Made by a program: the position numbers and the translations under genes. The notes under the pieces were generated by a model. It worked only from the letters and a program-made list of their open reading frames with translations, had not been told where the DNA came from and searched no databases. A stretch of DNA of 64,000 bases from Gorsachius magnificus (taxonomy: Eukaryota; Chordata; Aves; Pelecaniformes; Ardeidae): assembly GCA_034008185.1 (NCBI GenBank), contig CM067095.1, forward strand, positions 7,362,610 through 7,426,609. The letters are read 5' to 3'. Each line of letters begins with the position of its first letter. The stretch's first letter is position 1. This document shows, one piece after another, positions 26,901 to 40,098 of the stretch.

Positions 26901-29900
26901 AGATATGTTCAGAAGCCTGGAAAGAAGGGAAAGTACTAATTAAACTGCTTAAACCATGTCAAAATTAAATGCCTATAAAGCTGAATCAAAAACTGAAAAA
27001 TATGAGAAAAGAAACTTAAGGCAACTTTGCATCAATTTCTTTCTACTGGAACATACAAACTGCATTTTCCTGGCTATTTCTACTTGTAACTACATTTTAG
27101 CAATAAAACTGAGAGATTAATGTGGGCTGCAAATAATTTTGAAATCAAAATGAAGCATTCTTCAGAATAAGGAAAATTGCATATAAGTCTTAAAATTTTC
27201 TTCCCCTGAGGCAATAGCTAGAGGATAGCTGAAATTATATTTTAAATGTTTTGGGTTGTTGGTTTTTTTTCTTTATAATCCATACCAATTACTCCTACAG
27301 GAAGTAGATCTGGTTTCCTCCACCTGTTTTGAGAAGACATTACTTACATTATAGGTAAGGGCACAATTCTACGTCCAGCAGTGCATTAGCAAAAAACCAA
27401 TTCCTTGCACCTGAGGGCTCTGCCTGCCATCTGTACAGCTCAGCGTGCCAGACCTGGACATCTGCCTTGGAGACATCCGTTAACAAAAACTCCTATTCAA
27501 AAACATCTTTAGGTTTCCTCAGGGCTTCCCCCTTAGTTTTCATGAGCAATACCTCTCACCCACACAGTCAAAAATTATTTACCACCTGCTATGTTCAGAG
27601 ACTGGGACTTCCAAAATTATCATCCTATAGCTTAAGAGCCCGGGTTTCTTCTGCTAGTGAAGTCAGGAGAATTGCACTAGAGCTGAATGGAAATGACTGG
27701 GGAAAAGGAGAGTAAAATTAGTTACAGAGGTGGATCAGAGAATAAATTTTCACAACATACATTAAAAATCAGTAGACAAAGCTGTTGTTAAAATGCAAAC
27801 AACAGACAGCTTTTATCACTCATTCTGAATCTACTCTCAAATCAGCTGCTCGACTTTGAAGCACTTATTATTACTTGATGACGCAAGTTAGGTTTTATGA
27901 CAGCTAAAGCATCAACATCCTTTTGTCTTTAAGTTAGTACATGACAAGAACAAAAACCAGGATGGAGATAAGTGACAGTTTGATTTCTGTTTTTCATTTG
28001 GCAAAATAAGGTCAGGAAAGGGGTATTTGAAGTTGCCTTGGGGATTTTTCAGACTTTGTCAGTCAAACTGCTGCTAAAAATATAAAGAAAACTATGAGAT
28101 ACAGTTGGAGCGTTGTTGTCATGACTATAATTGCTTTAGAATCAGCTCGGTGCTCTCTAAAAGAAATGTGAAAAGTTTCTGTTGACATGTTTGGAAAATG
28201 GATTGACCCAGTGTTTACTCAGTAAAATAATTTGATGTAATCGTGATCTGCAGCTGGTTCCTAGCATTTGCTGAAGTCAAGACTTGAACAGAAAGAAAAA
28301 AGCAAGTATGTCTTGAATGTTGGCACTGGTGTGTTAAGGACATTAAATACTTATGTCAAATAATAATTTTAGCATTTTTCTCTCCAAATTAGCTTGGAGA
28401 TTGTGTATTGGTTACGTGTTTTATTTGTTCTTCTAAACTGTACAAGCTAAACTGTTCTTCTAAACTGTTTGACACAGCCATGTTAGAGGCCATGCGTTAA
28501 GCTATTAATCTTGCCAGGTTCCTGAAAAGAATAGGCTCTGAGAAGTGGGAATCTGTGTAGAAAATTCATAAGGAAAAAGTCCAGGGAAACCCCAGCTGAG
28601 AAATACTTGCAGATCATTAGCCAGTTCTGTGCATCATCCAGTCTCCTTTTTTTTCCCACATCTTTCTTATGTTCAGCATCTTAGCAGGGGTCTCAAGCAC
28701 TGAAGGTTTTCAGTCTAATCCAGCAAGGCATCAGCCTCAGTGAAAATCAACCATGTCCTAAATGGCTGTGCCAATTTCAGGTGAGCTGGAATGTGCTAAA
28801 AGCTAAGCATTAGTTTAGTTTAAATGCTTCATAAAATCAGAATCACAGTCAGTGGTCATAAAACACATTGGAGGCCAAGAAGATGAGAAGCATTTTTGAA
28901 AGATACATGAAATTAATTTATGATCATTATATTTGTGTTAAAGCTATGCAACATATGCAACTCTTTAGTTTTCAGGCCTTATGTATTTCACTAAGATTAA
29001 TGTTGCCAAGTTTCTTTCCAGCAAGACATGACTTTTCCACCCTTAGAAACAGTACACGTAAGAGGGTTAACAGCTGCATCTTGTCTACACCAGGCAGTGA
29101 AGCTGCAACACTGAAAGTGCTGCACAGAGAATTTAGTCCTCTAAGCTCAAGTGCTCTGACACAGAGCAAGCAGAGATGGATACATGAAGAGCAAAGGCTT
29201 TCTTTCCCATGTACCTCCTTACACTTTGTTTTGGGGACAGAAAATGGCTCAAGCAAAGAGTTTGCTTTGAGGTTTGCTAGGTCTTATAACACAGGGTTGT
29301 GGGACACTGTGCTGTTTGCATGCCATTTATGCTGTGGAAGAGCTGTGTTACAAGCATACAGTCTAATCACTTTGTGCATAATGGGTTATAATATTTTGTC
29401 ATTTTTTAATTACATTGATTTGATGAACTACATTTTGATGACCCTCTCTCATTTAAAGAAATGCCATTGATACAGACTGGCATTACAGATGAATTAGGTA
29501 CCACTTCTGGTTAGTTTGGCTTATTGCCAACGAACATTATGGGAAAGAGTTTAAAATTTCTGGTTTTAAACCTTAGCAGAGAACAATTTTTCTTCTTCTC
29601 TCTTTTAAATCTGCACTACTACAATTATGAAAAGCAACTCATTTTTACCATCACCTACGGGCAGAAGCTATAAGCTGCCATTTCTTTTCGGGTACAGCTG
29701 TCTGGTTCAGTAAATATATCTTTGGGGACTCATTTGCATTAGTTACCAAGAGATGATGTGCAGCAGTGAATGGTGGTTTGTACTTTATAATGGGCTTCCT
29801 CAGCCCTCTCTTTCTAACATGATTATGAGCTCTTCTGTCATTAAGGGAGGAGCACATATTCAATGCTGTGCAGGAGACCTGAAGGTTAAGGCTGAGTAGG

Positions 29901-32457
29901 CAGGAGGGACATCATCTGGCATTCCCCATAATACCTTGTAGCAGCCTGATGCCAGACTTTCAGCCAAGGTCCAGCAAGATTTCCCTTTTTGAGGCCTGAC
30001 AACCATTTTTTGGAGTTTCATTAGAGTTTGGTATTATACTCCAGGAGCTTATGAGAGAGAGTAAAGTGCACCATATTAATATTTGTAGTTATCGAAGAAG
30101 TAGAACAAGAAAGCCAAAGGGGTCTGCATTTAGATTATGTCAAAATATTTAATGTGGGGCTGCATTACTTGAAAAGTAAGATCAATAAAACCTCAGGAGA
30201 TAAGGCATTCTTGTTTTAGTGGAAAAAGAAAGAAGGGATGCTAATCCCTTCATTGAGCAGAGGCACTTTGTCCCCGAGACGAATGTGCTGGCAGACACAT
30301 CCCTGCGTGCAGGTGGAAGTGGGGAAGGGGAAGGAGAAGCATGTTATTGCTCAGCCAGCATAACCACTTGTTGCAAAATTAAAGAGTTTGGAGGAACATT
30401 TTGGAATATACTAGAAGATCTGGAGAGAACATTTCCCACTGCTTTTCAAAAGCACATTTGGCTCATTTCTTTAGATAATCTGCACAGTTGTGATTCCAGG
30501 TTTCTTAGGTTTTCAGTAATACACACGAGGGCATTTTATTATAAGCCCATATCCTGAAGTATTTCTCCTGGCTGGTCTACAAAAAACCATGATGGCATGA
30601 ATTTACACTAACAAGTAAACTCATTAGCTTCCAGTAGGGGCTCTCTTACTGTGCACTTTGCATATTGTTGTGTTCTGACAGGAAGGACTGTGGAGTAACT
30701 GCTTTGCTTATTGTGTACTGATTTCCCAAGTAAAAAAAAATAATTACATTTTTCACTGAATAACATATTTTTCAGACTGATGTATGTTTTGTTGTAATGT
30801 AACTTATTCAGGGTTTCCTCTGGTGCAAATCAGATTGAGTGTGAGCTAAAAGCTTTGTCTTGCAAATTTTTAACTTAGTAGAAATAATATTAGCATGTGA
30901 TAACATTATACAGAATTCATCAGTGAATATAAATGAAGTATCTCATTGTATAACACATGTTCCAGATATCTTTTATTGTATTTTGGAGTGAAGGAAAGGG
31001 AAAAAAAGGGAAAAGATACTGCATTGTAAATATCATTTAAAAATATGATTTGAAGTGGCCTTAGTAAACACAAATGTCTGTGGTTCAAGTTAAGGGACAG
31101 GTTTTAAAAAAAATCTGAGAAATATGCATGATTTTTTTTTTTTTCTATCTCCAGTGCTGTTCTCTCCAAAATTATTCAAACCCATATTGATAAAGAAAAG
31201 CCTCCCAGTTCTTTGGGATGGGCTCTCTATTGTTGTTTTATCCCATCATTACAGCAGTCTTTCAACTTTATCAGTTTGTATTTGCTCTGTTCTTATCATT
31301 TCTCATTATGCACTTTTGTTTCATATATAGTGATTATATCTATCAAAGCCCATTTTAATTAATAGGTTCAGCACTTTATTCTTAAGTTAACACTTTTTTT
31401 TTCGCCAGATCGTTTATCAGATATATCTGTCAAAAATACTTCTTACCTACAACAAATATTATTTTGAAGTCATACTCCAAATGTGAAAAGGACAATCTAT
31501 TTGCTACCAGCTGGGACTGTTCTGTGGTTTATCAAAAATGAGAGGGTTGTTGTGAAATGACAGTAGCGGGATGGAGGATTGATGTCACTAATTGGAGCCT
31601 GTGCTTTTAGGCTAGGTAGACACATCAAAGACTAAATGGACATGAAAGCTGAATTCACCTCTCACCCTTACAAATGAGCTATCTCTGCTGGGCACAGAGC
31701 ATGTTGTTTAATCAGTGAGGAGCAGCCTCTGCTGAAACTCCTGATGTTGTTCCTATTTGTCATTAAATGGAGGTCATCAGTCTCTGTGACTCTCCCTTCG
31801 ACCTTAGTATTAAATTTGCTGTAAAGAAAACAAAAGCACTGATTAGTGAGGCCTGGAGATGTTTGTCAGGGCTACAGATGCCTTTCTTGCCTGGAGACCC
31901 AGTATAAAAATAAATCTCTGTAAAATCAAAAGTTTCCATTAATCTTGAAGGGGGGGGAGGATTATGGATAATTGAAGGTGGGAGAACAAAATTGCCAGAT
32001 CTGAAACATAAACACATTGTCTTTTTCTCCATCAGAAAACTGATTTTATTTGCTTTTTTCCCCCAGCTGATTTGTCTTGGACAAAGCTCATATTTTAGAG
32101 GTAACAAACTTCTTTTTTCCATGTCAGACAACTTGTAGAAATAAAATTTTGCTACTTAAATTATGATGCAGTGCTGAGTGTTTAGTATCATGCTTTTCAT
32201 CACTGTATTAGCTTGCAGAGAATTGGGTTTGCTGCCAAATATACATCCACAGTTCTAGTAAGCCCCTTCCTTCGTGCAACATCCAGCTATGCATCTTCCC
32301 TGTCCTGTGCATCTCTCTATATCCTCTGCCTCTCCTCCATCAAAATGTAATCGCTCACATCTGATAAGAAAATGTCATTTCGATGAACCTTTTATCACTT
32401 CTTCATGGAGAAGCCAAGTATGAACAAAATTATAGTGTCCTGTGAGGTAATATGAGG
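23963..32457. other. Intergenic with one long orphan ORF
   Basis: AT-rich sequence. The 200-codon ORF at 28868-29470 is listed separately. At 26055-26110 a phrase beginning CAGGGCTTGTCTGCC is reminiscent of terminal repeats of old reptilian DNA transposons, but the match is short. Confidence 0.5.
28868..29470 (+). other. Orphan 200-codon open frame, doubtful
   Basis: The frame runs from ATG at 28868 to TGA at 29468-29470. It begins MEAKKMRSIFERYMKLIYDH and ends in a hydrophobic, Leu/Ile/Phe-rich segment (about residues 150-190) that could resemble a membrane span. I recognise no family or motif. Residue composition looks like translated AT-rich non-coding DNA in parts, and a 94-codon ORF overlaps on the other strand. 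There is no CpG island upstream and no clear poly(A) signal close downstream. Its length is unusual for chance in this base composition, but with six frames over 64 kb chance cannot be excluded. It could also be one exon of a lncRNA. Confidence 0.12.
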
Positions 32458-32655
32458 TTTCCTTTTTTTTTTTCCTTTTTTTTTTTCCTTTTTTTTTCCT
32501 TTTTTTTTTCCTTTTTTTTTTCCTTTTTTTTTCCTTTTTTTTCCTTTTTTTTTTTCCTTTTTTTTTCCTTTTTTTTTTCCTTTTTTTTTTCCTTTTTTTT
32601 TTTCCTTTTTTTTTTTCCTTTTTTTTTTCCTTTTTTTTTTTTCTTTTTTTTCTTT
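32458..32655. repeat. (CC T8-12)n microsatellite, polypyrimidine on the plus strand
   Basis: About 198 bases contain only C and T on the plus strand: roughly 16 blocks, each CC followed by 8-12 T, ending in two single-C interruptions. The T-run lengths vary block to block (11, 11, 9, 10, 10, 9, 8, 11 and so on). The strand asymmetry is complete, so the tract can form H-DNA. Lys/Gly-rich and Phe/Ser-rich ORFs across it are artefacts of the repeat. Confidence 0.98.
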
Positions 32656-35600
32656 GAGAATCTGTAAGGAAGAAATACTGTTGATTGCATCAGCTGCCTG
32701 AAACATGATCAGAAACAATTCTGCTCTTAGATTTACATATGAAAGTCATAAGCCAAGGTTAAACGGGTTCTCTGTACATGTTGATATGACACCCTACGCC
32801 AAGTGTTCTCCTTGAACAGGTAGAGCCAACTGCCTCCATCAGAAATGCAGGCTGGGGCTCAAATCGGTTTAATTCTCTGTACAGTGACAGTATTATGCAC
32901 TAGCCTTTCAGACAATTTAGAGGTAACCTGCAGTGGTGGTTATGTATTGTGAGAGCTTTTTTATCCTACTGACTTTTGCAGGGCTCTTGTGGGCAAGTCC
33001 TGCTCTTATCTGTTCACAAACTCTCCCCTGACATGCCTGGAAATGCGATGACGACCTGATTATTTAGGCTAAAATGTGCATTTGGTTGCATAGGTACCTA
33101 CACATGCAAATAGGTTAGTTATGTTTTTAAACTAAGAAATACATAGATTTAGCTTGTCATAAAATCAGAGACACAAAATTAATGGGTTTGATGCTTTGCA
33201 TTTGGGAATAATACAGCTGGGAATAACATTCCTTCCTGTTTTGCAGTACATAGAAAGTGTTGATGATGAATAAAATTTTTTTTAAGGGGGTAGAAATGCT
33301 TTGTAGAAAGATCTGAAGAGATCAGACTGGAACTTACTGAATAACTCGGTATGTGATTATAGCCCTTGGCGAATTGTCTGAAAGTATACTTTGAATTGTG
33401 TATAGATTTATTTGCTAATCATAGTAGTTTAAGCAATTTATGTGATCTAGCACATTGCAAGCCTTCATCTACCATCAGATTTTATTTCTTGCTCAGATTG
33501 TTCTGCCTTATGTGACTTGAATAAAAATTTTCATAAAACCTCTAGATTTCTCTTAAAGAATGCATGTTGATCTGTGGGTAAGTCCACAAGCAGGAGAGAT
33601 GCATTCAGTGAAGAGTTAGCAAGGCTATAACTTCTGCGTATGTTCATGACTGTTATCTAAAAGCTGGTGAGAACGTTTCACGGGAGCAGCTCTGCTGTGC
33701 ATTCGGATGGGCAGCATTCAGACAGTTCAAAGGGGTTGTTAGCCACTTAGTTCCCCATGAAGAGGCAGTCTCTGGGTTTGCTTACACTGAATAGGAACAG
33801 GTTTGATATTCAAAATAATCCAGTTACACCAATACTAGCCTATCCATACAGCTTTTGGCACTGCTTTAGATACTCTGGTTTAAACTTTACAGGTAATCCA
33901 TAAAACACACTGCCTCACTGACTCACTGGAGTGGGAAGAAGCAAAAAATAAAAGAAAGTAATTCAATAAATTACCTTTAATGTAATAAACATATTGGTTT
34001 GCAAGGACAGCTTCTGGGAACAGTCATGGCACCAGGAGATCTCTTCTAGGTGACTATGCTATAATTCAAGCTGCATACCAATGTTACATGAGGCACATGG
34101 GGCTTGGAAGATGATATCGAGCTGCTCCAGTCTTTGAGGATTACAACAGCCAACATCAGACCCTCCCCTTGAATGACCAAGAATTCCCATTAGAAAAATC
34201 TATACAAAAGCATAATGTAAGCCCACCAATACCATTCTATAGAATGGGTGCCTTAGCAGCTGATCTGCAGCAGCTCTCACTTCTGATTACATTGCAGCCA
34301 GCTCATAATCAGCGCTGTACCCTGCCAGTTCCCCCGTAACTGCGTATCCTCATTATGTATCTATGCTGTGTTGGATGTGATTACAGAGTAACTGAGCAGC
34401 CAGAACTGTTATGCTTATTCCAGAATTGCTTTTTGAAAGTTTACAATGTGAGAGCATATACCTAAGGTATGAAAATTGATCCATTCTGTAAGATAGGAAA
34501 TATCTGGGCAGCAGTATAGAATCCCACGCAATGTATATCTGCTCTGAACAGCAGGTGTAGCAGACTGTCTGTGCCACAGTTAAATCCAATTCAAAACTTC
34601 ACCAGGCTTAAGTGAGATTTAACTTGGCCATAAGTGTTGTCCTGGCCTTCTGCAAAGATCTGAAATTTTGCCAGAGTTTATACCAGGAATGATCTTGTTA
34701 TAATAATTAAAATTAAGACAAGGTAACATTTTGTACTTGCAGATGGCACAGAGGAATAATAGGGGCTGATCTTGTAGCAAGGAAATTAAAATAGAATGTC
34801 AGTTAAATTAGTTAAGTACATAGCCTGAGCCAGTATAAGATGCTTCAGTGTGGATTAAGACCTTGAGTTATAAGGTAAAAGCAGATCCAGTGATCACAGC
34901 AACCACTTTGTCTGCAGCCCTTTGCTCTCAGCAGCAGGTAGGATATGGCATCATTCTTTGCATTTGATCATTCTGTTTTCTGCTATGCATATTCACCAGT
35001 ATTTATAATTATTTTTAGATTTACAGCCAGAGATGCTCATTAAAATAACATGCAATTTTATATATTTTCCTCTCCCCTCTTGCTTCCTGAACTTAGCTAT
35101 GACTCGGAATTTAGCTACGATTCTGAAGCCGAGTATGTGTGAAGTATGGACTGGGTGCTATACATGACCACAAAGTAATTTCTCTTGCTTTCTGGTAGCT
35201 GAAAGGCAAGAGCTTTGTTCAAGGCCAGCTAACGACAGAGAAGCAATGTGTCCCTCCTGGCCATGCAGCCCTCCGATTATAGCTCAGAAGGATCCTTGTT
35301 TCTTTGAGCTAATGAAACCATGAAGTAAATGCACATGTAAGCATCGAAATAAAAATTGAAGTAGATTTCCAGAAGTCCATAGTATTTCTTGGTGATCTCA
35401 CAAGAATCTGGGAACCATGCTAGTAGTTACCCAAGGTAACCTGGCTTGGAAGCATGGACATGGTGCTGTTCATAGCAGGATACAAACAGTAACAGATCCA
35501 GGGGTTCAATTCCTGCTTTACTCCCAGTTAGCACGAAATGTATTTCTATGAGTAGACTTAATCTTTGGTCGTATTTGGGAAGCTCTCTGTGTGACACCAT

Positions 35601-38600
35601 ACTATTTTTCACACTATTCTCAATGTATAGCTATGCAGGAGCTTTATTTTGTGTGAAAATGGACTTTGTTGCCTGAACATAACCAAGATTTCTTTTTTTT
35701 CCCTGCATTTTAACCCCTTTTGAGTTTCCAGTTTGTAATGAATCTTAAATCCAAGTAATTTTTTACTGGGCTGTAGTCTGGTTCCTGAGGCTTGTACGCT
35801 CTCTCAGGGGCAACAGTTTTACACTTATTTAATTTTTCTTTAATTTCTCTGGTCTGAGCTCTCACCAGTTCCTGGGAGAATTGGTTTTATCCTTTTTCCG
35901 ACCCTTCACTTTCACACATCTGAAGCATCATTTTTGTGTTCTGAAAACGCAGTATCTGGTTATGCTCATATTGAGCAAAATGAAATAATAGAGGTAATGG
36001 CATACCAATTAGATCACTAAAGAAATCACAGTCGGTTGCCATTTCCAGAAACATGTAGTACTTCTGTAAGACAACACTATTATTACCTTGCATTTGGAAG
36101 TACTGCAAACTCTTTCAACAACTTTCATGGATGTTTGCCTCAGAACTGAATGACTCCAGTTTAATTTAAATGTAAATGGAAAGTACATAGTGTTTAAATG
36201 TTTAACAGACATACAGAGGATTTTGCACAGAGCAGAATTATTCATTTACTATGTTCTGTAGTGGTTATTATTAATTTATTGCCACATCTAAATTCCTTAA
36301 TCAGATCCAGATGATATTCTACAGATTCCACTCCCCCCTCCTCCCCCCCCCCCAAATGTAGATGGCCTTCAGGAAGACTTCCCAAGAGCTGTGCCAGCTT
36401 GGCTTCTTCAAGATGCTGCTGGTTTCCTAAATCCTGGCTGGAAAATAGCTTCCATGATTGCAGAGCATAACTAATGCCTTCTAATACTTGCTTCGCAATG
36501 AGTAGAAAAATCGAAGCAAATGGCAGGTCTTAGTTCCTGCAGCAATTCTGCATTCTGGCAGACTCTCCTCAGGAGTTCCTGGCCTCTTTTTTTTTTGTTT
36601 GAAAAGGACAACAAGGAGTCTCTTTAACTTAAAGCTTGCAGAGGTTTTAGAGGGACTGTTCTCAGCTCTTGAAAAGCACTGCCACAGTCTTAGAGCTAAG
36701 AATAAGGAGGCTTGTCCATATCTTCAAAGCCTCCAGTATGCTATACTTCGCATGGCTATTTATTCATAGGCGTTCACTATACTTGTAAAGTCTTTATTAC
36801 TCATAATTTACATATTATTCTGGAGTTTCCATTTTGTGTCATTAACGGTTTTTGATGTACTTCATGTTTATATAGTCTCCAGGCTGTTCTTTTGTAATTC
36901 ATGTTAAAAATGTTATTTTTCAACAAAAGAGCAAGGTAGTATCAGGTAGTGGTTCTGTTACACATACCTGTAGTACAACCATGCCTTGCTCCACAATGTA
37001 TCTCCTGGATCTGAGGACATCCAGCTGGGTACACAATAACAGTACAGCTATTTTGACCACCATCAGCAATGACAGTGATCTGAACACATTCAAGTTTCTG
37101 ATATGATTTTCTTTTCTATGAAATTGCTTCAAAATTGGGATTGCAAAAAAAGTCATCTTGGCTGTCTGAATTGTTGCAGGTTCTTGTTACAGGCTCTTTA
37201 TTTAATTAATCTGCCCAAAAAATCCAGTCCATTTTTCATCACCTTCAGTCTTTCCCAGTCTGGAGTTTTCCTTATTTCTTATATCTGCTCAAATTAATAA
37301 GCGAAGAAATTGGTTTTAGTGTCATAACATTAAAAAATATATATTAAATCCTGCTGAATTTCCCATTATTTTTGATACTCTGACTTGTATGGAGATCCCT
37401 AACCTGATAACTTTTGAATAGTACAGACAATTCATTCTTCATACTGTTCAAGAGCTATGAATTTAATTCTGTACATGGCAAACTTGTCAGATTAACAGAT
37501 TCTTCGATTTTTTTTCTGGCTGCTGCTGGTGGCAAGTAAATAGAGATAGAAAATCCACCCATCTCCATTGGAATTGGCTCCAGCCTTGGACGAGATGTTG
37601 CAACCAAAAAAGCAGGTGATGGTGAGTGCTACAGTGAAAGCTGTAAACCAGTTTTTGTTGTATACAAAATTTCTTGGAGGGACACTGCATGATGCTGGAC
37701 CTCGGCTCTCCCATGAATGTAAGGTAAACAGGAGCACTCGGGCTGGCTGCAACAGACTTTAGCCAAATGGTGCTGGAGCCAGCATGGAAGTAATAATTCA
37801 GAAAGTTTGCCAAGATTTTCTGACTGGCAAATGAATCCAAGTCACTTTCTGACCTCTCAAATTAAAGCTTAATTTTCTTTCTAATTTAAAGTGAAACCTA
37901 TCCCTACTGGTTTGCAAAATACTAAATACCGACAGCTTTATATATGTATCTGTTCTGCCTTGTTCATGCAAAGAGGAGATGAATTCATATTAACAGGGGC
38001 TGGTTGGTAACCAACACGTTCGCTCAGAATATTGTGCTGAACATAGAATACAATATGCCATAGTACACTGCATGACAACAGAAGGTCCCCAAGTAAATGT
38101 ACACTCATACACTATATTTTAGCAAAAAAAAATTATTGAATTTACTCTGCAGAGCAATTGTGTGATAAATAATTTCAATCCTTTAGTTACTCAGTGTAAA
38201 GAAGCTACATAAATAATTACTGATTTACTGACAGCAATTAAGTTGGCCTAAGAACCCAGGATTAATAACACACTTACTCTGCTCGTTCTCTGGAATAATA
38301 ACTTAGATGCCACTTCTAAACATCATATATCTTTATCTTGGCTTCTGATAACTGTCAGCTCATCCTGACCAAAGGAGCTATGAAAATGTAGCTAAAATGG
38401 AGATTTCTTTCATCTCAGTAAATCTCTTTCCCTTAGTGCCTGTTTTTGCAATAGTCAGGATTCTAGTGAGGCAATCCTAATTTATTAGTTTAATATGGGA
38501 AATTAATTGCTGTAGGTTTGGTTATACAGATCAATAGACAACAAAAACCATTTTGACTTGAATGAGATTTCTTTTCCTTTTTCAAGGATGCAAAGAGAAT

Positions 38601-38881
38601 ACTGAAAACAATTTGACTATTATTGTTTTAGGGACTAAAATGCAAATAGAAGAGCATGCAAAATAAGTATTGCACCGAAATCTCTGATAAAGGGAAGTTT
38701 GTTGCTACCTAGCTATAGCTGTATGCAACTGTGTAAAGACGTAATACATTAAAGGCTTAAATAAGTAATACCTGTTATGTTAGAAACACCACCACCACCC
38801 CCAAAAATTATTATAAATTGCATTTTACAGAAAGGGAAAAGGAAAATTTTTTTTAAAGTTCCAGCTGATTTAGGAATCTAA
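32656..38881. other. Intergenic, nothing recognised apart from a poly-C tract
   Basis: Unique AT-rich DNA between the (CC T)n array and the CR1 copy. ORFs are 117 codons or less and show no family resemblance. Confidence 0.55.
36331..36353. repeat. Poly-C tract (G-rich on minus strand)
   Basis: CTCCCCCCTCCT is followed by eleven C. On the minus strand this gives G11 then AGGA then G6, with potential to form a G-quadruplex. It is simple sequence with no flanking repeat identified. Confidence 0.93.
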
Positions 38882-39680
38882 GTCATAGAATCATAGAATG
38901 TTTTGGGTTGGAAGGGACACCTAGAAGTCACCCAGCCCAACCCCCCTGCAGAGAGCAGGGACACCGCTAACCAGATCAGGTTGCTCACAGCCCCGACCAA
39001 CCTGGCCTTGAATGTTTCCAGGGATGGGGCCTCCACCACCTCTCTGGGCAACCTGTTCCAGTGTTTCACCACCCTCATTGTAAAGAATTTCTTCCTTATA
39101 TCCAGTCTAAACCTACCCTGCTTCAGTTTAAAACCATTACCCCTTGTCCTGTCACAGCTCGCCTTACTAAAAAGATTCTCCCCATCTTTCCTATAGGCCC
39201 CCTTTAAGCACTGAAAGGCCACAATCAGGTCTCCCCGCAGCCTTCTCTGCTCCAGGCTGAACAACCCCAACTCTCTCAGCCTGTCCTCATAGCAGAGGAG
39301 CTCCAGCACTTGTATCATTTTTGTAGCCCTCCTCTGGACCCGCTCCAACAGTTCCATGTCCTTGTGCTGAGGGCTCCAGAGCTGGATCCAGGGCTCCAGG
39401 TGAGGTCTCACCAGAGCAGAGTAGAGGGGCAGAATCACCTCCCTCGACCTGCTGGCCACGCTTCTCCTGATGCAGCCCAGGGTACGGTTGGCCTTCTGGG
39501 CTGCCAGCGCACATTGCTGGCTCATTCCAGCTTTTCATCCACCAGTACCCCCAAGTCCCTCTCGGCAGGGCTGCCCTTGATCCTTTTTTCCCCCAGCCTG
39601 TACTGATACCGGGGGTTACCCCGACCCAGGTGCAGGACCTTGCACTTGGCCTTGTTGAACCTCCTGTCATTAAGTGACAC
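38882..39680 (-). mobile_element. CR1 LINE, 5'-truncated, RT C-terminal part plus 3' end
   Basis: On the minus strand this is the last ~800 bases of a CR1 non-LTR retrotransposon. It encodes [20 protein letters not shown], then [13 protein letters not shown], then in another frame [68 protein letters not shown] and [20 protein letters not shown]. These are the reverse-transcriptase C-terminal motifs typical of avian CR1. The element ends at about 38882 in the repeated octamer ATTCTATG, the hallmark CR1 3' end. One base appears to be missing near 39524, which shifts the frame between DEKL and SQQC. After that the frame stays open for 215 codons into the 3' UTR. The 5' end near 39680 is abrupt, as expected of incomplete reverse transcription. 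The copy cannot be autonomous: the endonuclease and most of the RT are absent. Confidence 0.93.
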
Positions 39681-40098
39681 AGGGCCAAAACCACATAGCT
39701 GTATCTTCAAAAACATCTTTTGAAAGTAGAAGTGGGGCTGTAGTTGCTTTTTGAACATTTTACTAAGTACCCATTTTCATTTCAGGAGTTAAGTATATTT
39801 TAACGTCTGTGCCTATGTGATTTAGACTTTAAGGCCTGTTCAATGCCTTTTACCACTTGGGCTTCCAGCTGCCTAGTCTCTTATGAAAGCAGGATTTAGC
39901 TGTTCAAATCCTTTAGACCTTGTGGTGCTTAGTGCAATGGCATGAAAAAATTGAACCTGGCTGCCTAAAGATACAGCTAAGTACTCAGCAGCATATGCCT
40001 ACACAGGTCAGGCTTGAATTCAGTTTAAGCAAAAATCACAGAAATGCCCATGCTGTTTACTGAATAGGGTCTCATTAGCATATGGAGATAGTGATCAG

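Noticed and set aside
32395..32718. Lys-rich 107- and 86-codon ORFs (minus) and a Phe-rich ORF (plus)
   Set aside because: They are translations of the (CC T8-12)n microsatellite.
39287..39694. 135-codon minus ORF and plus-strand ORFs of 97-98 codons over the CR1 copy
   Set aside because: They are shadows of the CR1 reverse-transcriptase frame; the protein similarity to CR1 lies in other frames.
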